Shown: piece after piece, positions 18,138-31,690 of the stretch | How positions within the stretch are numbered: the first letter of the stretch is position 1 | How the letters are laid out: each line of letters starts with the position of its first letter | Assembly (NCBI GenBank): GCA_029690005.1 | Contig: CP121458.1 | Span: forward strand, 1,612,001-1,676,000 | DNA: 64,000 nucleotides | Reading direction: 5' to 3' | DNA from: Prescottella defluvii | Lineage (GTDB): Bacteria; Actinomycetota; Actinomycetes; Mycobacteriales; Mycobacteriaceae | Notes under the pieces: generated by a model | Databases searched by the model: none | The model's input: the letters and a program-made list of their open reading frames with translations, nothing else | What the model was told of the DNA's origin: nothing | Made by a program: the position numbers and the translations under genes

Positions 18138-18907
18138 CTATCCGATCGGATCGAATCGGATCGCCTCGGGCGGGGTTCCCGTCGCGACCAGTCGGTCTCG
18201 GGTGGTCCGCACCATGGCCGGCGACCCGCAGACCAGCACCTGATGGTCGACGAACGCGCCGTGCGCGGCGACGACGTCGCCGAGCGTTCCCTTCGAGCAG
18301 GTAGTCGTCGTCGAACCCGGTGAGCGCGTCGTGCCCGATCTCGGCGCGGATCCGCTCGTACCATTCGTCGGGTGCACCAGGGTCGGTGACGTCCTCGACG
18401 ACGGGAATAGTTGTGAGCCATGGCAACTGCTGCGTGAGGATCCACAGCATGTCCGACGCGTACAGGTCCTGCACCGTCCGGGCGCCGACGAACAGGTAGA
18501 CCTGCGGCGGGTTCTGAACCTGGGTGAGATCGAGGATGATCGAGCGGAGCGGGGCCAGACCCGTGCCGCCGGCGACCATCACGACGGTCGGACCGTTCTC
18601 GTCGACGGTGAGTTCGCCTCGCGGCGACGAGAACAGCCACTGGTCGCCGGGCACCGTGTCGGCGACGATGCTGCCCGCTCACCCAGCCGCCGGGCACCGC
18701 CCGCACGTGGAACTCCATCTTGCCGTCGAGCGACGGGGGCAGTGCGGGCGACAGGCGTCGCGGCAGCCGCGGGTGCCGGGGAACGGTGACGTCGACGTAC
18801 TGGCCGGGGCGGAACGGGACGGGCTCGCCGATCAGGCGCACCACCGCGAGATCCCTACGCAGGCGGTGGTGTTCGACGACCGTGGCGGTCCAGGTCTGCT
18901 GCTCCAT
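18138..18907 (-). CDS. FAD/NAD(P)-binding reductase related to flavohemoglobin, two frame breaks
   Basis: About 255 residues forming only the ferredoxin-reductase-like half: FAD domain (FRPGQYVDVTVP, then RRLSPA in place of RxYS) and NAD domain (MVAGGTGLAPLRSI, QVLVCGSPAMVRTT). Residue pattern matches the reductase half of the flavohemoglobin at 21996-23159 (for example EFHVRAVPGGWVS versus EFHVRRVSGGWVS), so it is a globin-less paralogue. Reading breaks near 18668 and 18290 (one extra base each, or two lost). ATG at 18907. It could donate electrons to an oxygenase; it lacks the 2Fe-2S domain expected of KshB. Confidence 0.78.
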
Positions 18908-18942
18908 TCCGCCATTGTTACCGGTGGGCTGTTCCGCCCCGG

Positions 18943-19797
18943 TCACTGCCCCGATCCGAAGGCGCGACCGGCCCAGTCGGCGAAGGACGTCCATCCGATG
19001 TCCGGGAACTCCGAATGCAGCCGTTCCAGGTCGACCTGGTAGCCGGGGCCGTTCAGAAACCACCACATCGCGTGCATGTCGGGATTGGCGATCGAGCCCA
19101 GCGGAACCTGCTTGTGGTGGACCGGAGATCCGAGCACCGTCGTGAGAACCGCCGCCATCGTCTCGGGAGTGGGTGCGTCACTTGCCAGTTCGATGCGTCG
19201 CCCGAGGAAGCGCTCGGGCGCGAGCAGGACATGCGCCGCGAACTCGCCCAGGTCTGCGCGATCGAGCTGCTGCAGCGGACGGTCCGGCGGCAACGGTAGG
19301 TCGAGCACTCCGTCGGTGCGAATCCGGTCGGCGTCGCCCAGGGCGTTGTCGAAGAAGTACGTCGGTCCCAGGATCGTGTGCGGTAGCCCGCTGGACATCA
19401 GTTCGGCCTCGATGACGGCCTTGCTGTCGAAGTGTGGAACGCCGCTGTCCTGATCGGCGCCCGCCACCGAACTGAACACCAGATGCGGTACCCGTGCGCG
19501 ACCGGCCGCGGCGACGATCGTGCGGCCCTGGGTGATCTCGGCGTCGACACCGGACTCGAACGGAGTCGTCATCGCGAAGACGGCCGAGACGTCGCGCATG
19601 GCTGCCGCGAGGGAGTCCTCGTCGTCCAGTGAGCCGGTGACGACCTCCGCGCCCTTCTCGGCGAGAGTGCGGGCGCCGGCGGAATTCGGGTTGCGCACCA
19701 GTGCCCGAAGCGGTGCACCCCGCTCGAGCAGGGCGGCGCTGACCGCGCGTCCCTGTCCGCCGGTGGCGGCGAGAACCAGAATCGGACGGTCGGCCAT
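18943..19797 (-). CDS. NmrA-like NAD(P)-binding protein
   Basis: 284 residues, intact. N-terminal dinucleotide site (VLAATGGQGRAV) and an NmrA/HSCARG-type fold (VFSSVAGADQDSG, SGLPHTILGPTYFFDN). Such atypical SDRs sense NADP(H) redox state or reduce small substrates; the catalytic Tyr-Lys pair of classical SDRs is not evident, favouring a sensor or isoflavone-reductase-like role. Placed between two flavoreductase-type genes on the same strand, which suggests a redox-related setting. Confidence 0.8.
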   Translation of the reverse strand: MADRPILVLAATGGQGRAVSAALLERGAPLRALVRNPNSAGARTLAEKGAEVVTGSLDDEDSLAAAMRDVSAVFAMTTPFESGVDAEITQGRTIVAAAGRARVPHLVFSSVAGADQDSGVPHFDSKAVIEAELMSSGLPHTILGPTYFFDNALGDADRIRTDGVLDLPLPPDRPLQQLDRADLGEFAAHVLLAPERFLGRRIELASDAPTPETMAAVLTTVLGSPVHHKQVPLGSIANPDMHAMWWFLNGPGYQVDLERLHSEFPDIGWTSFADWAGRAFGSGQ

Positions 19798-19885
19798 CGG
19801 ATCTCCTCCGGTCGGCTCCAGTCGGTACAGCGCGGTGCTCTCGACGCGAGCCTACCGCTCGGCGTCGACGTCGACACGTCGAAAC

Positions 19886-19924
19886 GGGGGCCGTGATCGT
19901 GCCCGACACACGATCACGGCCCCC
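19886..19924 (-). terminator. Terminator hairpin after the NTF2-like gene
   Basis: Perfect 16-bp arms (19886-19901 and 19909-19924; core GGGGGCCGTGATCGTG) with a 7-nt loop, 12 nt past the stop at 19937. Confidence 0.75.
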
Positions 19925-19936
19925 AGTTTCGCGAGG

Positions 19937-20455
19937 TCAGTACGAATAGAACCAACTGCGGTTCCGGCCGACCGCGACTTCGTTCCGGTGCGCGATCCGC
20001 CACCCGTCGGACGTCCGCCGATACCGGACCGTGTAGCGGCCCGCGACGTGAGCATGCCGTGTCTCGGCTTCGCCCGTCGCGCCCGACCGGAACTCGAAGT
20101 GGATCCGGGCCGTCGCCTCGTCGCCGTCGACCACGATCGACGGGGTGTTCAGCAGGTGGATCCCGGATGTGTGCGCGGTGAACTCGACGCAGAATCGGTG
20201 CAGCGCGTCCCGACCGCGGATCGTCGCGCCGGGCACGCCGCCGACCTGCGCCAACTCGAAGACCCCGTCCTCGGTGAACAGGCCCGCCCACGCGTCGGCG
20301 TCACCGGAATCCCATGCCGGTGCGTACGCGCCCTCCAACTGGAGGATGGCGAGGGTGTCCTCCACCGCGGCGAGGCGTTCCTCGACTGAACCGGTGGGCG
20401 CCGGCCGCGGCGAGTGCAGCGCTTGCTTCGTCATGTCGTTCGCCATCCGCGTCAC
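19937..20455 (-). CDS. SnoaL/NTF2-like protein
   Basis: About 172 residues if started at the GTG at 20455, or 165 from the ATG at 20434. Cone-shaped NTF2 fold signature: LEGAYAPAWDSGDADAWAGLFTEDGVFE, then RGRDALHRFC, GRYTVRYRRTSDGWRIAHR. Members include steroid delta-isomerases, dehydratases and small subunits of ring-hydroxylating oxygenases. The GTG overlaps the stop of the upstream binding-protein gene (GTGA), so the two are coupled. Specific function unknown. Confidence 0.78.
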   Translation of the reverse strand: MTRMANDMTKQALHSPRPAPTGSVEERLAAVEDTLAILQLEGAYAPAWDSGDADAWAGLFTEDGVFELAQVGGVPGATIRGRDALHRFCVEFTAHTSGIHLLNTPSIVVDGDEATARIHFEFRSGATGEAETRHAHVAGRYTVRYRRTSDGWRIAHRNEVAVGRNRSWFYSY

Positions 20456-21668
20456 GCGGCCGGATTGCCGTACTGGCCGTTGAGCAGCTTGCTCGGCGGC
20501 ACGAACCGGTAGCCGTCGTCCCCGAGGTTGGGCGCGTGCGACTCCGACGAGTAGTGGTAGCGGGGCAGGAACGCCGTCTTGGCGTTGTCCAGCACCTGCT
20601 GGTCCTCGAGTGCCTTCGCGAGCTTCTGCGGATCCGACGTCGACCCCACCTTGTCGGCGGCGGCCGCGACGAGGCCGAACGGGTCGTAGTTGTCGGCCAG
20701 GATCAGCGTCGACGGAATGGAGCCCATCGACGCCATCGTGTTCACCATCGTGTTGACCGTCGCGTCGGCGGCGTCGTACACGGTGCTCGGGAACACCTGC
20801 ATGACGAGGTTGGAGGCGGCGCGGGTGCCCAGTGCTCCGTCGGGCGCCGGCTTCGCGATCAACGCGGTGCCCGAGACGGACGTGTTGCCGATCAGCGGGA
20901 TGTTCCAGTCGAGTCGCTCCAGGCTGTTCAGCAGATAGCCCAGCGGCGCGCCGTAGGCGTCGATGACGAGGGCCTGCGTGCCCTTGTTCTTCAGTGCCTG
21001 CAGCTGGGCGGTCATGTCCAGCGCCGCCACGTCGTACTCCTCGGTGCCCGACATGCTCACCCCCTCGGCGGACAGCGAGGAGGTCATGGCCTTGCCGAAG
21101 GCCTCACCGTAGGCGCTGCTGCCGTGGATGACTCCGACCTGCTGGTAGCCCTTGCTCTTCGCGTACCGGGCCAGGGACACCGCGTACTCGGTGGGCGAGG
21201 GAGACAGGTCGAAGTTGAGGGGGAACTGCTCCGGATCGGACGAGTTGTCCGTGGGACCGACGTTGAACGACAGGATCTTGTTCTGCTTCAGGATCGGCAG
21301 CGTCGCGGCCGAGACCGTCGACGGACCCGAGTTGAGGTAGAGATCCGGCTTCTTCCGGAATTGACCGCGTCGCGCAGGTTCGAGACGGCCTTGGTGGCGT
21401 CGCCGCCGTCGTCGACGATCGTGAGTTCCACTTGGCGACCGCCGATTCCGCCGTTCTTGTTGACCTCCTCGACACCGGCTTTCGCCGCGAGGATCGAGGT
21501 CTGCGCGTTGGCGGCCAACGAGCCCTGGCCGCTGATCGCGCCGGTGACCAGTACCCGGTACGGGCCGCTGTCGCCGGCGTCGTCGCCGGACGCCGAGCCC
21601 GAACAGCCTGCGGTGGCGAGGGCGCACACGGCCAGCGTCGCCACGAGCGCAGAGCGCCGAATCTTCAT
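20452..21668 (-). CDS. ABC transporter substrate-binding lipoprotein (LivJ/Peripla_BP_6 type), one frame break
   Basis: About 405 residues. Lipoprotein signal peptide (hydrophobic segment then lipobox ATAGC, about residue 22), followed by VLVTGAISGQGSLAANAQ and KAGVEEVNKNGGIGGRQVEL, the standard opening of branched-chain-type binding proteins. ATG at 21668 after GGAGGAA. One base is missing near 21358. The C terminus is nearly the same as that of the partial gene at 1-62. No permease or ATPase genes adjoin it, so it probably feeds the importer at 106-3504 or a distant one. Confidence 0.85.
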
Positions 21669-21995
21669 GCCAGTTTCCTCCAATGGAGAGACGACGAATC
21701 ACAAGCATGTGCTTGGGTGCCGCAGACGCTAAGGGTGTGACGTGGATTACGTCAAGCCGGTTCTTCGCTCGACGGGATGTCGAAAGATGCTATGCGCCAA
21801 TCATGTTGGAGTTGTGCGGCGCGCGCGATCGACCGGCGCCCCGTCAGGACGTCGGTTCGTGGTCGGTCTTCGGTTCCATGGGTGGGCGCCCGTCGCTCGA
21901 CTCGGTCCGCGAGGGCGGCGCTGTACTCGACGACGACGCTAGGGCCGCGGAAGCGCGGTTCCTGACGGGGTCTCCCGCTGACCGGTCGGTTTCCG
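21669..21995. other. 327-bp gap holding the binding-protein promoter
   Basis: No credible gene. Near the binding-protein gene it contains the promoter and operator elements listed at 21702-21756. The rest (about 21760-21995), downstream of the flavohemoglobin stop, shows no strong hairpin. Confidence 0.5.
21702..21756 (-). promoter_or_regulatory. Promoter and two candidate operators of the binding-protein gene
   Basis: On the minus strand TTGACG (21756-21751) and TAGCGT (21731-21726) form -35 and -10 boxes with an 19-nt spacer. TGACGT/ACGTCA arms (21738-21743, 21749-21754) overlap the -35 side, and the palindrome CAAGCATGTGCTTG (21702-21715) lies at or just after the expected start site. The layout suggests repression by one or two dimeric regulators. 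Confidence 0.45.
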
Positions 21996-23159
21996 TCAGC
22001 GCAGCGGGTCGTGGGAGATCGCCTCGACCGGCGTGCCGGCCAGTTGCAGCGCATACGCGGTGGTCTTCACCATCGACGGGGATCCGCAGATCTGCACCTG
22101 GCGATCGGCCCACGACCCGAACCGGCTCACCACCGTCCCGATCGGTCCACGCAGCCGCTGGTGCATGCCGTGCGGTGGCTCGAGCGCGGGATACGGGTGC
22201 CACCACGGGTTCTCGTCCTCGGTGGTGATCGGGACGATCGTGAGCCACGGGTTGCTCAGCGACAGGTGCCACAGGGTCTCGATGTCGTAGAGGTCGCACG
22301 GGTACGCGCCGCCGACGAACAGGTGGACCCGCGGGTTGATGCCGCGGTGGGCCATGTCCATCACCTGGGCGCGCAACGGGGCCAGGCCGGTGCCGCCCGC
22401 GATCATCAGCACGTCCTTGCCGCTGTCGAGGTCGACGTGCAGCCCGCCCAGTGGAGAGCTGATCTGCCAGCGGTCGCCGACGGCGGTCTCGTTCACCATC
22501 GCCGGGCTGACCCATCCACCGGACACTCGGCGGACGTGGAACTCGAGCTGCCCGAACGGGTTGGTCGGGATCGCGGGAGACAGGTACCGCCACATCTGGG
22601 GACGCTGCGGGATCTGCACACTCACGTACTGGCCCGCGGCGTACGGGATGGGTGAGTTGCTCTCGAGGCGGATGATCGCGAGATCGCGCAGCGCCCGCTC
22701 GTGGCTGACGACCGTGGCCTCCCACAGCGCGGGGTAGTCGTCGGCGTCGGCGGCGTCGGACATCGTGGTGGTGACCAGCGCGACCAGTTCCCGCCACGCG
22801 GCATCGGCCTGGGAGCTCCACGGTCCGTCGCTGTCGGCGTCGCGGATCGCGTCGAGCAGAGCGTTGCCGGCGGCCGCGTAGTGGTCGCGCTCCACGCCGT
22901 ACTTGCGGTGGTCACGGCCGAGCTGGGCGAGGAACGGCAGCAGCCGGTCGATGTCGTCGAGTCCGCGCACGATGTACTCGACGGCCGCGACCAGCTTGGC
23001 GCGCTGGCTGTCCATGCCGGCCGGGAACAGTGAACGAGACTGCGGGAGCCGCGCGAAGAACTGGGCGTAAACGGTGTGGGCGAAGCGGTCGCGGTGGGCG
23101 TCCGACGCGGTGACGGCAGCGAAATGTGAGCGGATGAGCCTGATCTCGGCCGTGTCCAC
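21996..23159 (-). CDS. Flavohemoglobin (globin-FAD-NAD), Rv0385-like
   Basis: 387 residues, intact. Globin domain about 1-135, with a candidate proximal His in LGRDHRKYGV and Tyr in the B helix (TVYAQFFARLP). FAD domain follows (AAGQYVSVQIP, RYLSPA) and NAD domain (MIAGGTGLAPLRAQ, VQICGSPSMVKTT). Classical flavohemoglobins convert NO to nitrate; the mycobacterial type II members, such as Rv0385, lack some standard residues and may use other donors. GTG start at 23159 with GGGAGGA. It lies divergent from clpB, the same arrangement as in M. tuberculosis. Confidence 0.85.
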   Translation of the reverse strand: MDTAEIRLIRSHFAAVTASDAHRDRFAHTVYAQFFARLPQSRSLFPAGMDSQRAKLVAAVEYIVRGLDDIDRLLPFLAQLGRDHRKYGVERDHYAAAGNALLDAIRDADSDGPWSSQADAAWRELVALVTTTMSDAADADDYPALWEATVVSHERALRDLAIIRLESNSPIPYAAGQYVSVQIPQRPQMWRYLSPAIPTNPFGQLEFHVRRVSGGWVSPAMVNETAVGDRWQISSPLGGLHVDLDSGKDVLMIAGGTGLAPLRAQVMDMAHRGINPRVHLFVGGAYPCDLYDIETLWHLSLSNPWLTIVPITTEDENPWWHPYPALEPPHGMHQRLRGPIGTVVSRFGSWADRQVQICGSPSMVKTTAYALQLAGTPVEAISHDPLR

Positions 23160-23321
23160 GACGTCCTCCCTCGCGTGTTCTGCGGTCCCCGGCGGGCGAA
23201 TCGTGCCGGGTCCACCAACAAGTGTGCACCGAAAGTCCGACCGTCCTGTTCAGGGGCCGCCGGCGTGCGAGCCTCCGGGGCGGCGAGCTCGGGCGTCACG
23301 GCGCGGAGATCGTCGGCCTCG

Positions 23322-23379
23322 GCGCCCATTCCTTCGCCGGTCGCGCGGGAATCCGCGCGCGCCGAGAAGGAATGGGCGC
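23322..23379. repeat. Long inverted repeat between divergent promoters
   Basis: GCGCCCATTCCTTC (23322-23335) and GAAGGAATGGGCGC (23366-23379) are perfect arms with a 30-nt spacer; outer GGCCT/AGGCC bases extend it imperfectly. In a divergent gap it is not an obvious terminator and may be a palindromic repeat or a looped operator. Confidence 0.6.
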
Positions 23380-23434
23380 TCAGGCCGAGCCCGCCGGACC
23401 CAACGTGTCGGAGATCTCTTCAAGATTCTCGAAG

Positions 23435-23453
23435 TTGAGTGGAACAGACTCAA
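23435..23453. promoter_or_regulatory. HAIR element: HspR heat-shock repressor site
   Basis: TTGAGT-N7-ACTCAA, an exact core of the HAIR consensus (CTTGAGT-N7-ACTCAAG) bound by HspR in Streptomyces and mycobacteria. It lies 90 nt before the clpB start. HspR with DnaK represses clpB and dnaK until heat stress. Confidence 0.88.
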
Positions 23454-23542
23454 TATTTCGTTCGTTGAGGAGAACGACAGGCCGGGCGATCCCCTTCACC
23501 CGGCACAATGATCTTGTTGGTTCGTCTGAAGGAAGGTGACCA

Positions 23543-26094
<2,552 letters not shown>

Positions 26095-26123
26095 TCGCGG
26101 CCGGATAGTTGCGGTATCACCGT

Positions 26124-26151
26124 GCCCCGCACCGGATTTCCGGTGCGGGGC
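26124..26151 (+). terminator. clpB terminator
   Basis: GCCCCGCACCGG (26124-26135) and CCGGTGCGGGGC (26140-26151) with a 4-nt ATTT loop, 30 nt after the clpB stop. Confidence 0.8.
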
Positions 26152-26241
26152 ATGGGTGAGCCGCTTTCGCGTGCCTGGAGCTTCCTTCGATACCCTGTCG
26201 TGTCACTTGGACCGCTCTCTTGGCCCGAAACGAGGAACCCG

Positions 26242-27080
26242 ATGCCCAGCACCAGGACCACGCCCCAGAACCTCTTCAAACAGCGACTCATGGCCGGCGA
26301 GCAACAGATCGGGTTGTGGTCGGTCCTGGCGAACGGGTACACAGCCGAACTGTTGGCCGGGAGTGGCTACGACTGGTTGCTGATCGACGCCGAGCACGGA
26401 CCGAACGACCTTCGTTCGGTTCTGCAGCAGCTGCAGGGCATCGCCGCCGCCGGGGCCGTGCTGGGCATCGACATCGCGGAGCTGTCCCAACCGGTGGTGC
26501 GGCTGCCACACGGTGACACCGTGCTCATCAAGCAGTACCTCGAGATCGGTGTTCGCAACCTCATGATCCCGATGGTCGACACCCCGGAACAGGCGGCCGC
26601 TTTAGTACGGGCCGTGCGCTATCCGCCGCATGGTGTGCGCGGGATGGGCAGCGCTCTCGGCCGCTCGTCGCGGTGGGGCGACTGAACGACTACGTCGAAG
26701 CATCGGACGAGAACGTCTGTCTCATCGTGCAGGTGGAGACGCGAACGGCGCTCGACGACATCGAGGCCATCGCGGCACTCGACGGCGTGGACGGCATACT
26801 GCTCGGCCCGGCCGACCTCGCCGCGGACCTCGGACACCGCGACCAGCGCGACCACCCGGAGGTCGTCGAGGCGCTGCATCGTGCCATCGATGCAATCCGG
26901 CGGGCCGGCAAGCCTGCCGGCATCATGCTCACGGATGTCGAGGCCACGCAGGAATGGCTCCGGCAGGGAATCACTTTCGCCGGCGTCGGCGTCGACTCCT
27001 CGCTCCTGGTCCACGCTGCGGACGACCTGCTCCACCGGTTCCGTCCGGACCGTGCAGGTGCTCCCGCTGCCGCGTACTGA
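26242..27080 (+). CDS. HpcH/HpaI-type class II aldolase, one frame break
   Basis: About 279 residues. Family motifs are [12 protein letters not shown] (metal/substrate site), [27 protein letters not shown] and a metal-ligand region [12 protein letters not shown]. These metal-dependent TIM-barrel enzymes cleave 2-keto-3-deoxy acids such as 4-hydroxy-2-oxoheptanedioate into pyruvate or oxaloacetate and an aldehyde, often at the end of meta-cleavage pathways. ATG at 26242 after GAGGAA. One base is missing in a G run near 26680. It is convergent with the monooxygenase gene. Confidence 0.85.
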
Positions 27081-27128
27081 ACCGACGTCGGCCCGGCACC
27101 GCAGAAGCGGTACCGGGCCGACGTCGGT
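27081..27128. terminator. Bidirectional palindromic terminator
   Basis: ACCGACGTCGGCCCGG (27081-27096) pairs with 27113-27128, with an inner ACCGC/GCGGT stem. It lies between the convergent aldolase and monooxygenase genes; the stem contains GACGTC. Confidence 0.75.
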
Positions 27129-27137
27129 GTGCCGAGC

Positions 27138-28849
<1,712 letters not shown>

Positions 28850-29023
28850 CTATGGCGGTGTGAAGCGCGCGACAGCGGACCGTCCCGCCCAGCGGGTCGT
28901 TTCCGCGGATCCGGGACTTTCGGCGCGGGGCGAAACCCGCGTCTTGCAGGGCCGATGGTTCTCGGATCGGAGCGGATCGGGCTCCCACCACGAGGGACGA
29001 ACCGGTCGTGTGCGACGCCTCGG

Positions 29024-29029
29024 TAACCT
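29024..29029 (+). promoter_or_regulatory. -10 box (TAACCT) of a probable leaderless S4-protein transcript
   Basis: TAACCT ends 7 nt before the GTG at 29037, with no ribosome site visible between them. Confidence 0.45.
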
Positions 29030-29036
29030 GGGCGAC

Positions 29037-29460
29037 GTGACCACCCCGACCCCCGAGAGCGTCCGAGTCGACAGCTGGATGTGGGCGGTGCGCCTGTTCA
29101 AGACCCGGTCGCAGTCGGCCACCGCGTGCCGGTCCGGTCACGTGCGGGTGAACGGCGCCGCAGCGAAGGCGTCGGTGCAGATCAAGCCAGGTGACGAGGT
29201 CCGGGTCCGGATCGCCGGACTCGAACGGGTCGTCGTGGTGGTGCGCCCGATCGCCAAGCGCGTCGGCGCGCCGGTCGCGGCCGAGTGCATGCAGGACAAC
29301 AGCCCGCCGCCGCCCTCGCCGAACTGGTGGCGTCGATTCCGCGGCGGGACCGGGCGCCGGTCGTCCGACCAAGCGCGAGCGACGCGACATGGAGAAGTTC
29401 CGGGGCCAGCAGGTCTCCCGAATCGTTACCCGGGGGCCGTTGACGCCCTTGAAAATGTGA
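29037..29460 (+). CDS. S4-domain RNA-binding protein (Hsp15-like), two frame breaks
   Basis: About 141 residues. The S4 domain (residues 8-70: RVDSWMWAVRLFKTRSQS, then GHVRVNGAAAKASVQIKPGDEV) binds structured RNA, in Hsp15 rescuing stalled 50S-peptidyl-tRNA. The C-terminal basic tail with GRPTKRERRDMEKFRG is typical of the actinobacterial members. Missing bases near 29315 and 29352. GTG start chosen from the -10 box and S4 onset. An MFS gene follows 45 nt downstream. Confidence 0.8.
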
Positions 29461-29505
29461 AAGAGACTGTCAAAAGGCATAGGGATCCAATTCGGAGGTT
29501 CTCTC

Positions 29506-31087
29506 ATGATCTTGTCTCTTCGTGCGGATGTGGCGACGGTGTCAACGACGTCCCGGCGTTGGTGGGCGCTGGCGGCCCTGTCCATCGCGGTCTTCGCGAT
29601 CGGCATCGACGTGATGGTCCTGACCGTCGCGCTGCCCACCCTGGCCCGCGACCTCGGCGCGACGACGTCTGCGCTGCAATGGTTCTCGACGTCCTACACG
29701 CTGGTGCTCGCCGCCGCGCTGCTGCCGGCAGGCAGCTTCGGTGACCGGATCGGCCGGCGCAAACTGCTACTGATGGCGCTGGCGCTGTTCGGGATCGCGT
29801 CGCTCGCGTGCGCGTACTCGCAGACCTCCGCGCAGTTGATCGGTGCCCGCTCGGTGCTGGGGCTGGCCGCGGCCGCGATCATGCCGATGTCCATGGCCGT
29901 GCTCCCGATCCTGTTCCCCGAGCGCGCCGAGCAGCAGCGGGCGCTCACCATCTGGGTCACTGCGACCGCGCTCGGGCTACCCGTGGGGCCGATTCTCGGC
30001 GGCTGGTTGCTGGGCCACTTCTGGTGGGGCTCGGTGTTTCTCGTGAACGTGCCGCTCGTGTGCGTCGGGCTGTTCGCGGTCGCGCTCCTCGTCCCGGAGT
30101 CCCGCAGTACCGATCCCGGTCGATTCGACTTCCCGGGCGCAGTCCTCGCGTCGACGGGTCTGCTCGCGCTGACCTACGGGTTCATCGCCGCGGGCAGCGA
30201 CGGCTGGGTGCCGCACACGTGCTGGTCTCGCTCGCGGCCGGTGTCGCGCTGCTCGGTGGGTTCCTGTTGTGGGAGAAGCACTCCGACCATCCACTCATCG
30301 ATCTCCGGTTGCTCGCCGATCGCGACTACGCGTCGGGCGCCGGGTTGTCGACGTTGGTCAGCCTCGTGATGTTCGGCCTGCTGTTCACGCTGCCGCTGTA
30401 TCTCGGGTCGGTGCTCGGCGCGGACGCCCTGGGCATCGGGGTACGCCTGCTGCCGATGATCGCCGGCCTCGTCGTGGGGACGCGCCTCGCCGACCTGCTC
30501 GCGCGCAGGATCGGTCCGGGGCACTGATCGCGCTGGGGTTCGCGGCGATCGCCGGGGCATGCCTGCTGGGGACGACGATGACCGTCGACACCGGGTACGG
30601 CCTGCTCGCCACCTGGCTCACGATCGCCGGGATCGGGCTCGGGCTGGTGATGCCGACCGCGATGGCCGCGGCGATCGGTGAACTCACTCCTGAACGCTCC
30701 GGTGCGGGATCTGCTCTGGTGCAAGCACTTCGGCAGGCCGGCGGGACGATCGGCGTCGCGGTGCTGGGGACGGTGCTGACCGCCGGCTACCACGCGCACC
30801 TACCGAGCATGCAGCTGCCGGAGCCGGCCGCGTCCGCCGTGTCCGACTCGGTGAGCAGCGGTGTCGCGGTGGCTCGGCAACTCGATCTGCCCGGGCTCGA
30901 GGAGCAGGTGCAGTCGGCGTTCGTGCACGGCATGGTGTCGGCGGTGTGGGTGAGCGGGGCTCTCTCCGTCGTCGGCGCGGTGGTGGCGCTCGTCGTCCTC
31001 CCGCTCCGGCGTCGCCCCGACGACGTGGAGCCCGCCGCCGCGGAATCGGACGATGAGGAACACTGTGCCCATGAGCACGTCGACTGA
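29506..31087 (+). CDS. MFS drug exporter (EmrB/QacA-like), two frame breaks
   Basis: About 527 residues with roughly 14 transmembrane segments. Family marks: IDVMVLTVALPTLARDLGAT (motif D1 region), GDRIGRRKLL (motif A), and the C-terminal RSGAGSALVQALRQAGGTIGVA (motif C-like in this group). It would export hydrophobic drugs or metabolites by proton antiport. ATG at 29506 with GGAGG. Missing bases near 30218 and 30522. The tail is acidic and ends with Cys/His (EEHCAHEHVD). It overlaps the following TetR gene, which likely controls it. Confidence 0.86.
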
Positions 31088-31654
31088 GCCGATGGGCCTG
31101 CGGGAACGCAAGAGAGACGGACACGGGCGCAGATCCGTGAACACGCGATGCGGCTGTTCACCGAGCAGGGCTACGCGCAGACGACCGTCGACCAGATCGC
31201 GGCCGCCGCGGACGTCTCGCCGAGCACGTTCTTCCGCTACTTCCCGAGCAAGGAACAGCTCATCCTCATCGACGACCTGGATGCGCCGATGCTCGAGGCG
31301 ATCGCCGCACAACCGGCCGACGTCCCGCCGCTGACCGCCTGCCGGCGCGCCTTCGAGGAGGTGCTGTCGTCGCTGACGCCCGAAGAGATCGAGGCCGAGC
31401 ACACTCGGCAGCGACTGCTCTTCGGTGTGCCCGAACTGCGCTCGGCGATGCTCGGGGAGCTCATCCGGTCGATCGTGATCCTCGCGGACGCGGTCGCGGC
31501 GCGGGTCGGCCGTCCCGCCGACGACTTCGAGGTGCGCGTGTTCGCCGGCGTCCTCGCCGGGGCGGTGCTCGGCGCCGTCGGCGAAGACCCGCCCGAACTG
31601 GCCACATTCGTCAAGGCGATCGATTTCGTCGAGCGGGGTATGCCGCTCGGATGA
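31071..31654 (+). CDS. TetR-family regulator of the adjacent exporter, one frame break
   Basis: About 194 residues. The N-terminal helix-turn-helix (residues 14-60) includes IREHAMRLFTEQGYAQTTVDQ, AAADVSPSTFFRYFPSKEQL. The C-terminal ligand domain is helical. ATG at 31071 overlaps the MFS gene by 17 nt, so they are co-expressed. One base is missing near 31108. TetR proteins usually repress a neighbouring exporter until its substrate binds. Confidence 0.86.
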
Positions 31655-31690
31655 CGGTTTCAGACGGATCTCAGAATCCGGCTCTACCCT

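Larger units (their letters stand above)
23160..23542. other. 383-bp divergent region between flavohemoglobin and clpB
   Basis: No gene. It contains a long inverted repeat (23322-23379) and the HspR operator (23435-23453). The clpB ribosome site GAAGGAAGG lies near 23529. Confidence 0.6.

Noticed and set aside
18138-18907. KshB (the reductase partner of KshA)
   Set aside because: KshB carries a C-terminal 2Fe-2S domain of the plant type; this protein ends after the NAD domain and has no cysteine cluster.
21669-21995. A short gene in the gap upstream of the binding protein
   Set aside because: Open frames there are Arg-rich with no ribosome site or conservation features.
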